This document shows positions 1-12,889 of a DNA stretch of 64,000 nucleotides, piece after piece. The translations under genes and the position numbers were made by a program. Each line of letters begins with the position of its first letter. Positions within the stretch are counted from its first letter, which is position 1. Source of the DNA: Alternaria dauci (lineage: Eukaryota > Ascomycota > Dothideomycetes > Pleosporales > Pleosporaceae); NCBI RefSeq assembly GCF_042100115.1, contig NC_091273.1, forward strand, positions 4,030,001 through 4,094,000, given 5' to 3'. The notes under the pieces were generated by a model that was given only the letters and a program-made list of their open reading frames with translations, did no database searches and was not told the origin of the DNA.

Positions 1-360
1 GCACCAGTATCATCGCCTGCTCAAGCCAGACAGTATGTTGCGCATCTCCTAGCAACAGACAAGAAGGCTGCTCGCGCGACTCACAACATGACTGCCTGGC
101 GTATCAAAGGCCCGAACGATACAAGCTACCAAGACTGCGACGATGATGGCGAGACTGCCGCTGGATCGCGCATGCTGCACCTGATGCAACTGATGGATGT
201 CTGGAACGTCATGGTCATCGTCACAAGATGGTATGGCGGTATACTGTTAGGGCCCGACCGCTTTCGCATCATCAACACCGTGGCAAGAGAGGCCTTGGTG
301 CTGGGCGGCTTTACGAAAGAGGGTAAAGAGAGTGACACGAAGAAGAAAGGGAAGAAGTAG
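1..360 (+). CDS. yih1: IMPACT/YIH1-family translational regulator, 3' end only
   Basis: The frame is open from base 1, so the start lies upstream of the window; about 119 C-terminal residues are visible, ending at TAG. The stretch GETAAG, then VTRWYGGILLGPDRF and an AREAL segment is the conserved core of the IMPACT (UPF0029) domain. Family knowledge: Yih1/IMPACT proteins bind Gcn1 and keep the kinase Gcn2 from being activated, and so tune the amino-acid starvation response in the cytosol. The N-terminal RWD domain expected in Yih1 is outside the window, so a shorter IMPACT-only protein cannot be excluded. The tail is Lys-rich (KKKGKK). Confidence 0.85.
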   Translation, partial: APVSSPAQARQYVAHLLATDKKAARATHNMTAWRIKGPNDTSYQDCDDDGETAAGSRMLHLMQLMDVWNVMVIVTRWYGGILLGPDRFRIINTVAREALVLGGFTKEGKESDTKKKGKK

Positions 361-721
361 AAGAAACGCAATGCATATATGTTGTCAGATTATTTCATCG
401 TCTCCGTGACCCTCGATGCCATTTACCTTTGCGTTCCTGACGTGATGACACGCCAAACGTATAGCAGATTGTTCTCGAGAGCCCGTAAACATGGATAATC
501 CACAGTGACTGTAATGGCATCATTGCAGCCAAATTCCTGTCCGAATTCACACCAGTCTCACCTGTTAGGCAGTCTTTCACGCAAGGTCCCATGCCCATAT
601 AAACTGCATCCCTTTGTGCCTCCCATTCACGACTACGATTAAAATACTGTCTCAACTACAGCTCGCCAATCGCACATCGGCTCTACCCTTGAGACCCATA
701 CATACTGCAGCAAAAGTTGAT
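361..721. promoter_or_regulatory. Intergenic region with TATA box for the RING gene
   Basis: 361 bp between two plus-strand genes. A TATAAA sits at 598-603, about 120 bp before the ATG at 722. No coding potential recognised. Confidence 0.45.
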
Positions 722-1831
722 ATGTCCAGCCATACACGCAACAATACAGGCTCTCGTAGCCACGCTTCTCCTAGGTCCTACGGACATGGACATCGTATTG
801 GTGGTGGCCACGCCGACGATCGAGCCCCTCAAGGCAGTAACTCGCAAGCCAGACACGCCCATCATCACCAAGGTCATCCCCTTGTTCAAACTACTGTCTC
901 TACCGGGCCTATTTCCATTGATGTACTCAACAACGGGGATATCCATCTCCAATGCTATGGCAATAACACAGGGAACTCTATGCGCGTACTTGGGGAAGCA
1001 ATGTCGAGCCTGAACATTAGCCTTGATGGGGCGCAACAGATCACTTCTGGTTCATGGTTCCCCTTCAACCAGGGTGGGCACAACCATGTCCCTGGTATCA
1101 GCGGACTTCAAATCAGCGGAACTGAGGACGCCTTAAGCCGCCTCACAATTTCTGGGGGTCATTCCGCTAGTCATCCTGGGTCCATGCTGGACAGCTTCGT
1201 CCCAGTCCGACATCCTTTCAGGAGCGGTATTTCCTCTCCATACCGCGTCGAGCACACACCCCACCCAGGCTTTCAGTCAGGCGACTACCTCCCTTTCGAC
1301 GACTTCCTAACTCTACCACTGGGAGATTGGCAAGGCTTAAGATCTGTACCATACAGTCACTTCTCCGAGACTTTCGATTCCATTTTCCCAGCAGAAGACA
1401 GGGGGCCCACAGAGAGCGACAAGCAGTGTATCGACCGCTTCATCGCACACCACACCAAGCCCCTCACCACCGCCAACAGAAGCAGCTCGACAAACACGAA
1501 CTGTCCCATCTGTATGGAAGACGCCACCGCGCATGCCTGCGTAAAGATCAAGGGAATCACGGGGTGTAAACACATGATCGGCCGAGATTGTCTTGAAGAG
1601 CTTCTAAGCCGACAGAGTGATAGCGAGAAGACGTGTCCTCTCTGCCGGGCTGTTTGGCTCCCTCGTAGGAATGGCGTATCACAAGATGCAGCGGCGCAGT
1701 CGGATGGACCAACTGGTTACCAAAGTGCAATTCTCGCTCCTATTCATCGTAGTCGCCGGGATCGCGGCATGGAGCGCGTGAGGGACTTATGGCGTGGTGC
1801 ACGCAATCAGCAACGGATGCGCAATAATTGA
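722..1831 (+). CDS. RING-finger protein, putative E3 ubiquitin ligase
   Basis: A 369-residue intronless protein. The frame is open further 5' but has no ATG there, so the ATG at 722 is taken as start. The N-terminal quarter is His/Gly/Ser-rich and looks disordered. A RING-type zinc finger lies at about residues 261-310: CPIC, then a KH pair after GC, then a DC and a final CPLC. Family knowledge: RING domains bind two zinc ions and recruit an E2 enzyme for ubiquitin transfer. No transmembrane segment or substrate domain is visible, so the target is unknown. The tail is Arg-rich. RING assignment is firm; E3 activity is inferred. Confidence 0.8.
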   Translation: MSSHTRNNTGSRSHASPRSYGHGHRIGGGHADDRAPQGSNSQARHAHHHQGHPLVQTTVSTGPISIDVLNNGDIHLQCYGNNTGNSMRVLGEAMSSLNISLDGAQQITSGSWFPFNQGGHNHVPGISGLQISGTEDALSRLTISGGHSASHPGSMLDSFVPVRHPFRSGISSPYRVEHTPHPGFQSGDYLPFDDFLTLPLGDWQGLRSVPYSHFSETFDSIFPAEDRGPTESDKQCIDRFIAHHTKPLTTANRSSSTNTNCPICMEDATAHACVKIKGITGCKHMIGRDCLEELLSRQSDSEKTCPLCRAVWLPRRNGVSQDAAAQSDGPTGYQSAILAPIHRSRRDRGMERVRDLWRGARNQQRMRNN

Positions 1832-2213
1832 AGCATGCTGAGGCTGGGATATACCGAGGAAAGAGAGAAGCAAGCTAACAAGTTTGACGGTGAAGTGTGT
1901 GGCTACTGTGTAGGCGTTAGCAGAACGCTCTTATGTAATGTCTCTGTTCCAACGAAACAAAACTTGTGGTGCCTGATCGTCGTCAGGTTAACGCGAGAGT
2001 CACAGATGAGATGAGGACGGACAAAGAGGACAGGAGATGCATAACTATGTAGAAAGAAGAGTAGAGAGATGGCAGGCCGTAGACGTCATATACGTATGTT
2101 CAAAACGCTCATCATTAGTCTATCGTACGTGTCCGTGACTCAAATCGATGCCTCGAAACATGCCGACCGTTATTCGTAACCCGGAACATGGAACCACCAG
2201 AGAGTATGAGATA
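1832..2213. other. Convergent intergenic region
   Basis: 382 bp between the 3' ends of the RING gene and the minus-strand gene that ends at 2214. I see nothing beyond presumed 3' untranslated sequence. Confidence 0.4.
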
Positions 2214-3119
2214 CTAGGAGCGGAGCATGGTAGGATGAGGAGAAGGCGAGCGTCCTCTGAGCATCGGCGTACTAGGCTTGAGCATCGGGCTCGCTGTGGC
2301 GCTCAACGCATCGAGACTGAGCTTGCTGATGGCGTCAAGGTTGCCCTGGACATCGTCCTCTGTGAGATCGAGCATCAAACGAAGTTCGTTTGCCTTCAAC
2401 TGCTCGCCCAGCCCGACCATCAACTGTTCCTTGTCTTGAGAGCCCGGTACGTCATAGTAGTACCACCTGTATCCGATGTCTTCCAGCCTGTGTGGCTCTA
2501 CAGGTGTTGTAATCCTCGCTGAAATCCGTCGCACATCCATGCCAAAGACGCCTGATATAGATGGCTCGGTGCCGATGTCACCCAAGCTGCCTTCGGACCT
2601 GCCTCGTAGGGACCCGGGAACCTTGGCATCCTTCTCGATCGGCATTTCGTTGATGCGGTTCGATGCGCCTGCGTCACGCAGTTTGGCGCGCTTGAAGGTT
2701 GCGTTCTTGAGCTCCGTCAGGCCAAGGACGATGTAGAGGGGCTTGCCCGCCTTGATCTGTTCGGTCATCCAGACGCGCGCCTCGGGGTCGTTGCACACAG
2801 CTTGGAAAGCCAAGGACGCCGACTGCGTGGTCCGCTGTATCATCTGCTCGGCCTTGACAGTGAGCAGATTCGGCTGTCTGTATATCTTGCCCAGATCGAA
2901 CCTCGCGCCATAGTTGGTTGTGAATCGGCCTTCGGCATCGACGGAGTAGAGGTCTTTGTAGCGGAGCTGAATGTGGAAGTCATTCAGGTCGTCGATCTCG
3001 GCATGTGCCTTGTCGGGGTAGAAAGATTCGCGTTCCGGGTGTAGTGGCTCTGTGACCAGCTGGCCAACGACAAGGGAGTCTGCGGGGAGGGGCTTCGGGA
3101 GGAGCGCGTTCTGCACCAT
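2214..3119 (-). CDS. Unrecognised fungal protein, 301 aa
   Basis: A single open frame with ATG at 3119; the frame continues upstream without an ATG, so an additional 5' exon is possible. The N-terminus (LPADSLVVGQLVTEPLHP) is followed by alternating hydrophobic and charged segments that look like a folded, possibly beta-rich domain to about residue 150. Then come a low-complexity region (RGRSEGSLGD), a second folded patch with WYYYDVPG near 235, and a Ser/Pro-rich end. No signal peptide or membrane segment. I do not recognise the family. The organisation of a folded N-terminal domain with a variable tail could be compared with fungal gasdermin-like cell-death proteins, but that is only a guess for a fold search to test. 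Confidence 0.6.
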   Translation of the reverse strand: MVQNALLPKPLPADSLVVGQLVTEPLHPERESFYPDKAHAEIDDLNDFHIQLRYKDLYSVDAEGRFTTNYGARFDLGKIYRQPNLLTVKAEQMIQRTTQSASLAFQAVCNDPEARVWMTEQIKAGKPLYIVLGLTELKNATFKRAKLRDAGASNRINEMPIEKDAKVPGSLRGRSEGSLGDIGTEPSISGVFGMDVRRISARITTPVEPHRLEDIGYRWYYYDVPGSQDKEQLMVGLGEQLKANELRLMLDLTEDDVQGNLDAISKLSLDALSATASPMLKPSTPMLRGRSPSPHPTMLRS

Positions 3120-5488
<2,369 letters not shown>

Positions 5489-5585
5489 ACGTGTCGTTCC
5501 GGAAGGAAGACACGAGTGGAGGAACATAGTAATGGACGACGTCTTGCCGGAAGTCTTGTGTCCATGTAAATAGCATCGAGACATC

Positions 5586-5591
5586 AATAAA
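5586..5591 (+). terminator. Poly(A) signal candidate for mannitol dehydrogenase
   Basis: An exact AATAAA about 95 nt after the stop codon. Fungal poly(A) signals are loosely conserved, so this is a candidate only. Confidence 0.4.
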
Positions 5592-5725
5592 GCTTCGCAG
5601 GTTTCACATCACAACTCATCCATCCTATCCTAATGTGACATTGTCTGATTTCTTTTCGCTCACAATCCCTAGGGCGCACTGAACATGAAACTTTTGTATA
5701 GCTGCGTGGTAGGTTCTCTCCATCG

Positions 5726-5853
5726 AAGCAGTGATGGAGGAAATAAACAAAGAATATTGTAATGCAACTATCTTGAGGCATTCTCTCATACAGAACTGTC
5801 TAAAAATAGTAGCACTACTAAATTCTTTAACTATTTCCTCCGTCGCTGTCATC
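5726..5853. repeat. Imperfect foldback (inverted repeat), MITE-like
   Basis: The left arm from about 5726 and the reverse complement of the right arm from 5853 align over some 55-60 bases. Shared blocks include GGAGGAAATA, AAAGAAT and ACTAT. The centre of symmetry is near 5790 and there is almost no spacer. The arms are AT-rich compared with the flanks. I cannot define a clear target-site duplication, so it may be a decayed miniature transposable element or a transcribed hairpin in the 3' region. Confidence 0.55.
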
Positions 5854-6044
5854 AGAGTAATGGCAGGGCTAAGGTCCCAGGCGCGCCCAAATCAGCAATG
5901 CGCCCCCGCAATTTAGCATGCGAGTCAGCATGATCAGCATCGTTCAGCCGCGGCACCTCGACTCCCTTACTACAGGGCCTCGTAAGCTTTACATAAACCC
6001 CTCCTACCTACGAACATGTTGCGCAGCGACACGAAACAAGTGCG

Positions 6045-7500
6045 ATGGCGAATCCCAAGCCCCAGACCACGACGCCTCTTCCCTCCCTAATGCAACCCCA
6101 GAAGAAGGAGACCTTTGGCAATTTGGCACCATGGAGCGAACCTGCATGGTACTCCTCCCTTGCGTCACCCTACTACAACGACTCGCACAAGAAACTCCGC
6201 GATGCATGCCGCGCATACATCGATACGAACATAAAGCCGTACATGTTGGAATGGGAGGAGGCTGGTGAAGCGCCTGCGCAAGAACGACTCAAATGGGCAC
6301 AAACTGGCTTCGAGTTTGCGGATGTGCCCGAACCATATCGCCCACGCAACATACCGGGGCCAGCGGGTATACCGGTTGGCGATTTGGACTTGTTCCACTT
6401 GATGATCATGATGGATGAGAATAGTAGGATAGAGGGGGGTGTCGGCATCGCATTGGGTGGTGGAAGCGTGATTGGTGTTCCGCCGATTGTGCACCATGGA
6501 ACCGAAGAGCAGAAGAAGAAGTGGCTGCCAGGTTTGTTTACGTGGGAAACAAGTTTCTGCCTGGGCGTCACTGAACCAAGTGGTGGAGTATGTGTGCTTC
6601 TTCTAGGGCCTAGAGAGAAGAATACTAACATTACTATGCAGTCCGATGTCGCCAACCTCCAAACAACCGCAACGAAGACCGAGGACGGACAATTCTACGT
6701 CGTGAACGGATACAAGAAATGGATCACTGGCATGCCTTGGGCCACACATATGACGACGGCCGTTCGGACTGGCGGACCAGGCGCCAGTGGAATCTCCGTC
6801 ATAGTTATCCCCACCGACTCACCTGGTCTTACGCACCGTCGCATACCCAACTCCGGCCAAAAAGGCGGAGGCGCAAGCTTTGTAGAAATGGATGATGTCC
6901 GCGTCCCCGTCTCCAATCTCATCGGCAAAGAAAACGAAGGCTTCCGTATAGTGATGACGAATTTCAATAAAGAGCGCTTCCTAATGAGCATAGGATGCAA
7001 CAGAAAAGCGCGGACCTGCTTGAGCGAATCTTTCCACTACGCACACAAGCGACACACCTTTGGCAAGCCCCTCATCGCCAACCAGATCATTGCGCATAAA
7101 TTAGCAACTATCGGTCGATATGTAGAGAGCCACTGGGCATGGCTAGAGCAACTTGCATATCACATCCAACAATCGCCTCTCGGCTGGCAGGACCCCGAGA
7201 TCGCGGGCCAAATCGCCTTGAGCAAGGTACATGGTGGCCGTATACTCGAGATGGCGAATCGAGAGGCTCAGCAGATATTTGGCGGCGCTGGGTATCAGAA
7301 GGGCGGGCCTGGTGCCATCGTTGAACAAATCAGTCGCGATTTGAGGATGATGGTATGATTGAACCTTGGAAATGTTGATATATCGGGGACATTATGCTAA
7401 TTTCTGACAGGTTGTTGGTGGTGGAAGTGAAGAGATCATTGCGGATTTGGCGGTCAGGCAGGAGACGGCGCTTGCGAAGAAACGCGGATGGAAGTTGTGA
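6045..7500 (+). CDS. Acyl-CoA dehydrogenase family protein
   Basis: Three exons: 6045-6587, 6642-7352 and 7411-7500, giving 447 residues. Intron 1 (54 nt, branch TACTAAC) restores the family motif TEPSGGSD; intron 2 (58 nt, branch GCTAAT) restores MMVVGGGSEE and the C-terminus. Domains in order: helical N-domain (about 40-150), beta-domain with TEPSGGSD (about 176-183), and C-terminal FAD-binding helical domain with RHTFGKPL, FGGAGY and ISRDLR. Family knowledge: FAD flavoenzymes that introduce a 2,3-double bond into acyl-CoA thioesters. There is no visible mitochondrial presequence or peroxisomal tail, and substrate length cannot be read. Intron 1 has no stop and is a multiple of three, so unspliced RNA would add 18 residues. 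Confidence 0.88.
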
Positions 7501-8001
7501 TCATATATCTATACCGCGATGGTATGTGAGTATGTGCCTTTGAGATGATGGAGTGAAATGATGCCATGTCTGGTCTATGGTATTCTATGAGCTTCTTGGC
7601 ATCGTTATGTGTACTGGACAGGCTGCACGGTAGCGGGCGCTACGGCGGGCAGGTCATGCGCGATATGCTGTTACGCGAAGCGCTAGTTGCTTTTGGCGTC
7701 GTGTCCCTTGTCCTTGCGCAACCCAAAACCTCGTTCGTTTTGTACACCACATCTTTCACATCTGCCAACAACATAAACCTAGTTGGATACGGTCACATTT
7801 GACAGACTCTGTCAATATATACTGGCGGCACTCTAGCCACTCGTTCAATATAATCACCTGATCCGCAACATCCACATATCCGTAGGACAGACCCATCTTA
7901 TCACTACACTCAGTTCCAGAGGCGCGTACGAACCTTTCATTTTAAGTCACCTTGCGGGTCGTACATTTGTCTCTACAGACGACGCTTAGAAGCACTACCA
8001 A
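7501..8001. other. Intergenic region
   Basis: 501 bp between two plus-strand genes. A 78-codon frame at 7566-7802 has no recognisable content and lies in presumed 3'/5' untranslated sequence. Nothing else seen. Confidence 0.35.
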
Positions 8002-10093
8002 ATGGCCGACACGTACGGTTCGTTGGTCAAGTAACCTAAACTCATACCTTTCACTCACTATTCTTTGAAGCCTTTAGTGAGAAAGGCTCTAGTCCCGTTC
8101 ACAGTGACGGAAGGAAGCGAAGGAGAGAAAACCACGAGTCAGACGCAACAAGTGCAGCATCTCCACATAATTCTCAAAGACAACGCACACTCGGGCCAGA
8201 TTCTGTAGACGCTCCTGCAGCACCGGACATGGGCTCAACAGCCTTATCTTTCGAGTCCAAGATTGCTCTCGCCTTGGGAGGGTCAAATTGGCAGCAGCTG
8301 CAGGACGACAGCAACACGGAGCCGGTCGCCACAGTCGAAGAGGACGAAGAATCCGATTTGGATGATGAGGAAGAAGCCGATGTCAAACCTACAGAAGAAG
8401 TTGTGGTCGACCCAGCCAAAGCCAAGAAACAACAAAAGAAAAAGGAACGCTTTGAACAAAGTGTCTCAAGAGATGCGGGTGAGATCCTAGAGACCATCGA
8501 AAAGGATGCACTCGTCCCGGTGGCGGAACAGGTCGTATGGGACCGAGATCCGGAGTTGTTGTGCTGCTACAACTGGCAAGCTTCTGACGATGGCACGAAT
8601 ACCATCTTTGGTAAGTATATTTTGATTTGCTGTTAGGCAGATATCAGTCGAGGTCTTTGGTGCGTTGGAACTCACGTATGTCCAGTGCCGGGTAAGCCAG
8701 CAAAATGGCAACAACCACCCCTGCCACACACTCTCAAACCAGACAGTGGCTTCACATACAGTGATTACAACTATGCTCGCCAGCCGAGAAACCCGTACTC
8801 GCCAATGTTCCATGCGCTGAGCCTCATGGCACCAAACACGAGTTTCCACGACGTCGACGTCCTCGCAGACCGCAACAACCTCCGTATCCTGCTAGAGTTC
8901 GCCCAAGGCAAATCGAACGGACCTTTCCGACTCAACATCTATCTTGTCTTTAACACGCTCGTCATCGTAAGACAAGTCCTTGTACAAACTGGATGTGAGA
9001 CAAATACTGACTTGGTCCACGCACCTTCCAGGTACGCCGAGAATCACGATGGTGGAAACATGCAGATGGCAAGAGCTACGGCTTCAACTTTGAAAAAGAC
9101 TTCACCCGGTCAGCCAAAGGCATGGAAGATGCAACGAGCCACTACCGCGCGATACGCTACGCAATGGGTCCTCTCAACGTCGTCTGCCGCTTCGAAGCAG
9201 ACGCCTACGACGACGGCATCACCCCAGACGATCTCACCCAGACTGAAGCCGCAGCTGTACGTGGAGCGAACGAAGGAGGCCTAGCCGAACGCGGAAAATT
9301 TACATACAACGCTCCCATCCGCGTCCTGCAAAAAGGCCACATTGTACCCACGTCCCAGATGCTAGAGCTCAAGACGCAAGCCTATAACCCAGAAGGCAGC
9401 CTGGTGCAATGTCAAGATCAGCTCTGGTTCGGGCGCACTAGTCTACTCTTCACTGGACCTTATTACAAAGGGCTTGGAACTGTGGAGCGTATCAAGAAAG
9501 AAGACGCAACGGCGAGAATCAAGACATGGGAGACGAAACAACAGGAGCCGTTGAGGAAACTCGTCACTCTGCTGATTCGCCTCAGAGATGTGTTGAAGCG
9601 GGAGCGTAGACCGAACCGCGCGCTAGTGCTTGTGAGGGAGGGGAAGAGCGGGCCGATTGTGCTGCGTACGATGGAGGAGCGAAGTACGGGTGTGGATAGG
9701 GATATGCGGGAGAAATTTTGGCCGCTGCCCACGTATGGAAATCGTGGAAGAGGGGGAGGAGAGGGTAGGGGTGCTTTCAACGGAGGCTATCACGGCCGTG
9801 GAGGGCAATTCGTACCTGCTCAAGCTCGAGGTGATTTCGCGCCTTCGTACGGTCGTGGCCAGTTCGCGCCTGTCCAGCACCAGGGTGGATTTGCTCCCTC
9901 GCGCGGTCGCGGACAGTTTGTGCCGCCAGCTCAAGGCCGAGGAGGTGACTCTACGCCTTCGCGGGGTCGCGGATACTCTCCTCACGGTCGCGGTCGCGGT
10001 CGCGGTCAGCACGACGCGAATGCTTCGTACGTACCGCGCGGTCGAGGCGGTCGTGGGGGCAGAGGAACTCCAGACGCGTACTCGCAAAGGTAG
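8002..10093 (+). CDS. Conserved fungal protein with acidic N-terminus and RGG tail, 634 aa
   Basis: Four exons: 8002-8030, 8078-8610, 8686-8966 and 9032-10093 (introns 47, 75 and 65 nt). The tiny first exon starts MADTYGSLV and joins in frame to a charged, Lys/Arg-rich then Asp/Glu-rich stretch. A folded region from about residue 185 to 515 begins after CCYNWQ and VPGKPAKW and contains WGLDG-like aromatic patches, GPLNVVCRFEADAY and FGRTSLLFTGPY. The last 120 residues are RG/RGG repeats, typical of RNA-binding or condensate-forming proteins. From memory, relatives in filamentous fungi are often mislabelled as geranylgeranyl pyrophosphate synthetase; no prenyltransferase DDxxD motif is visible here. 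A role in RNA biology is inferred only from the tail. Confidence 0.72.
9985..10007 (+). repeat. Hexamer tandem repeat encoding RG dipeptides
   Basis: CGGTCG repeated 3.8 times inside the RGG tail of the 634-residue protein. It translates as repeated Gly-Arg and is a likely length polymorphism. Confidence 0.8.
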
Positions 10094-10450
10094 AAACCAG
10101 GGCAATCCAGAGGCAAGACCGCAGCGTTAGACGAAGTTCATATGGTGATCAAGAAGAACCTCCTGGTATACCCATCACGATTACCAGAGTCAATGTTCAC
10201 AGCATCAGGGGCTCGGTTGAGAATTAATTCTTGTATTATTCAGGCACAACAAGCGCGCAGCCATGTGCTTGCAGCAAAGGTATCATAAGGATAGACAAGA
10301 AACCTAAAACGCCTCCGTTCCATCGTATGCACGTAACCAAGCGTGGACATGATCGTGACAAGCTAACAGCAACGCTTTGAGGTAATTCAAACGCCAATTG
10401 GGTACTCCAGAAGGTGGACGAAACGAGAAGAAGAATAAAGCGGATGTTGC
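10094..10450. other. Convergent intergenic region
   Basis: 357 bp between two convergent genes; presumed 3' untranslated sequence, nothing else seen. Confidence 0.35.
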
Positions 10451-11739
10451 TTATGACGCTGCAACAAGCACCTCAGATGACTGTGATGTGGTCTGGGCAG
10501 CCGGTGCAGCCACGACGTCCTCTTGTGCCGATGCTGTTGTTGTCTCTTCCTCAGCAACAGCAGGTACCTCCTCGATGACGACATGCTTCTTCTTCTTCTC
10601 TGGCGTCACGCTGCTAGCATCAAACTCCTTGGACAATCCCGACGGCTTCTCAATCCCCGCATCAACAGTAACGTAACTCGTCGCGTCACAGCCCTCGGCG
10701 TAAAACTCGCTCGGCGCCAGATCACCCAGCGGCTTCCTGTCCTCATCCATGGCATCCTGGACGACCTTGCGCATGCGACGATGTTTGGCCGGTGCTTGGA
10801 CCAAGATGTCCGTCTCATAGCCGTCGTCCAAGGAAGAAGCATGGTTGCGCTTGCGGGTGTTCGCAGCAGCGCGGAAGTCTGGAGGCGGGACGTTCTCCTT
10901 GCCGCGATCCTCGTTGCAGAGCTTTGTCGCCGCGTCGTCGTCGGACGAGATGTCGAGGACGGATGCCGAGTGCTCCATGAGGTTTGCGGCTTCTTGCTCG
11001 GGCGTGTCTTCGTGGATGTCGAAGAACCAGCTCTTGGGCATGCTGTCATCGAGGACCGGGGCTGGCGCGGCGGCTGGTGCTGAGACGGGAGTGGCGGCTA
11101 CGGTGGGGGCCTTTGGTGTGTATGTGGAAATTGAGCCGCTGAGGGCAGCGTCGATGGAGAAGGGCAGGCCGGGGCTGCTCAGGTTGAAGGAGGGCGGGTT
11201 GACGCGTCGGAAGGGCGAGCTGGACGCGCGACGCTTGGAAATGACATGGAGGCGCTTGTTCTTAGGTGAGCCGCGGCTGTTGGTGATGGGCGTCGACTTG
11301 GCGGTGCTGGGTGACGAGAGAGTTTTGCGCACAGACGGGACGGAAGGCGTGGCATGGAGGCTGGCACTGCTGGGCTTGACGGGCGACGCGAAAATTGAGA
11401 AAGCAGCTGGCTTGATGTATCCCGCATCGATGCTGTTGTTGGCCGTCCGCGACTTCTTGGTCGGGCTGCTGAAGGCGCAAAGGTCCATGTTCTCGGAATC
11501 GGCATCTTCGTAGATCTCGGGTGCGCGTTGGCGCTTACCCGTCGATGGCGTAGACATTGCCTTCAGACCCTGCGACGACGTGAAGTTTGGCGAGATAGCT
11601 GTCGCATGCGCGATTAGTCAATGTAGTCGCAACAGGAAATTGAGCTCTGTTTACCATTTTGCCGGTTCTTCGCGCTCTGGAGGACCTGGAGACGTGACGA
11701 GCCGATCTCGCCGAAGGGCTGGCGCGTAGAGGTGGCCAT
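10451..11739 (-). CDS. KEN-box protein, putative cell-cycle-regulated nuclear protein, 410 aa
   Basis: Two exons: 11739-11655 and 11598-10451, with a 56 nt intron containing a GACTAAT branch point. The splice joins KNRQN to AISPNF in frame. The protein is mostly disordered and rich in Ser, Pro and Ala. A KEN box (GKENVPP) is at residues 262-264, and there are several CDK-type sites such as SPTKK, SPVK and TPEKK. The N-terminus (RQPFGE, then LQSAKNRQNA) and the YEDADSEN block look like conserved short motifs. Family knowledge: KEN boxes are recognised by the anaphase-promoting complex. A role as a degraded mitotic or S-phase factor is therefore inferred. I cannot name the protein; securin-like or DNA-damage scaffold identities are both possible. 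Confidence 0.72.
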
Positions 11740-12889
11740 GGTAAAGACTGTCGAAAATGTTGCGATAGCAATGTATATGAGGTGCAAGTAAATATATCGG
11801 GCCGAAAGCGCAACTGATGCGACTGAGGGCTCGGGGTAGTGGTGTTGAAGGTGGTGACTGTCGTTGGGACGGAAGGTGCGAAAGGTGGGGTGGCAGGTTA
11901 TCATATGTAGCTCTTTCGCGACTAGGTCGGTTCAAGGCGGCCAGACCAAAACAACGAGGACAACAACAATCGTCTGTTTGTCGATCGCAGTGAAGAGAGA
12001 ATGTCTGAGCCAACGACGGAGAACCTGAACACACAGAGTCAAGCCTGGAGAAGAAGAGTAAGGGAGAGTGCATGTACAGCTGGGCCGCGAGGCTATTAGA
12101 CCAGCACTCGAACGCGTCCCCAGTCTCCCTCGTACTTTTAGCGCGTCCATCACGCAACTTAGGGGCCGCCTCCCACAATCGCGTCCGTCTTCTCCACTCA
12201 GACCAGGGCCACGTCCCGAAACTATGACGGAAAACTGGTTTTGACTCTCCTAGCCACTTCATGCGATGCCCTCTATTGGCTGCGAGGCCCCGGATCCGCC
12301 TGCAGTGTCACTTGCGCCACCAAAACGCGACTCTGCGCGCTCGCGATACAGACGTGAACGCTGCTGTGTTTTCTGCGCGTACATCCCAGGCCCTGCAGCT
12401 GACTGTGTGCTGAGGTAGTAATACCCGCAGTAGAGACGCCTGCCCAAGGCATTTGGTCTGCTGGTCTGTGGCTGCCAATTGTCGCATATATGTCATAGAC
12501 TTATAGGTGGTTGGCGACCTTGTCGAGTTCGGGCCATCTGCTGGTCCTTCGAGTACCATGCTGCTTACCGTTGATGTTTCGACGCGCATATATGTACGCG
12601 GGCTCCCGATGCAGAACGCGATGAGGCGGGATGCGCGCGACTTTGCTGCATCACGCTCCGAGGGCTGGGTTTTGTTGCTTCGCCATGCTGGCTGCGGATG
12701 TGCATGTTAATTGCCATGCAGCCCTGTCTTAGCAGACATCATCATCATCTCAAGTTGAACACTTTGCATGCTTGCGCCTGGTAGTTCAAATTAATTTTAT
12801 GCACTCTAGGAACTAATTCCGCACGCCATTTCGTTTTTCCATTGCCCCACCTGCTTCTTTTTCTTCGCGATGACCATGTCGCGCCATCC
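11740..12889. other. Intergenic region upstream of the KEN-box gene
   Basis: 1.15 kb between two minus-strand genes. Several short open frames overlap here on the minus strand but share no recognisable content. A short ATC run lies near 12738-12749. Presumed promoter plus the 3' region of the next gene. Confidence 0.35.

Larger units (their letters stand above)
5489..6044. other. Intergenic region holding a foldback repeat
   Basis: 556 bp between the mannitol dehydrogenase and acyl-CoA dehydrogenase genes, both plus strand. It holds the downstream AATAAA and the imperfect inverted repeat listed separately. Confidence 0.5.

Noticed and set aside
11651..12262. 203-codon minus-strand frame upstream of the KEN-box gene
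   Set aside because: Overlaps the well-supported first exon and intron of that gene in another register; no domain.
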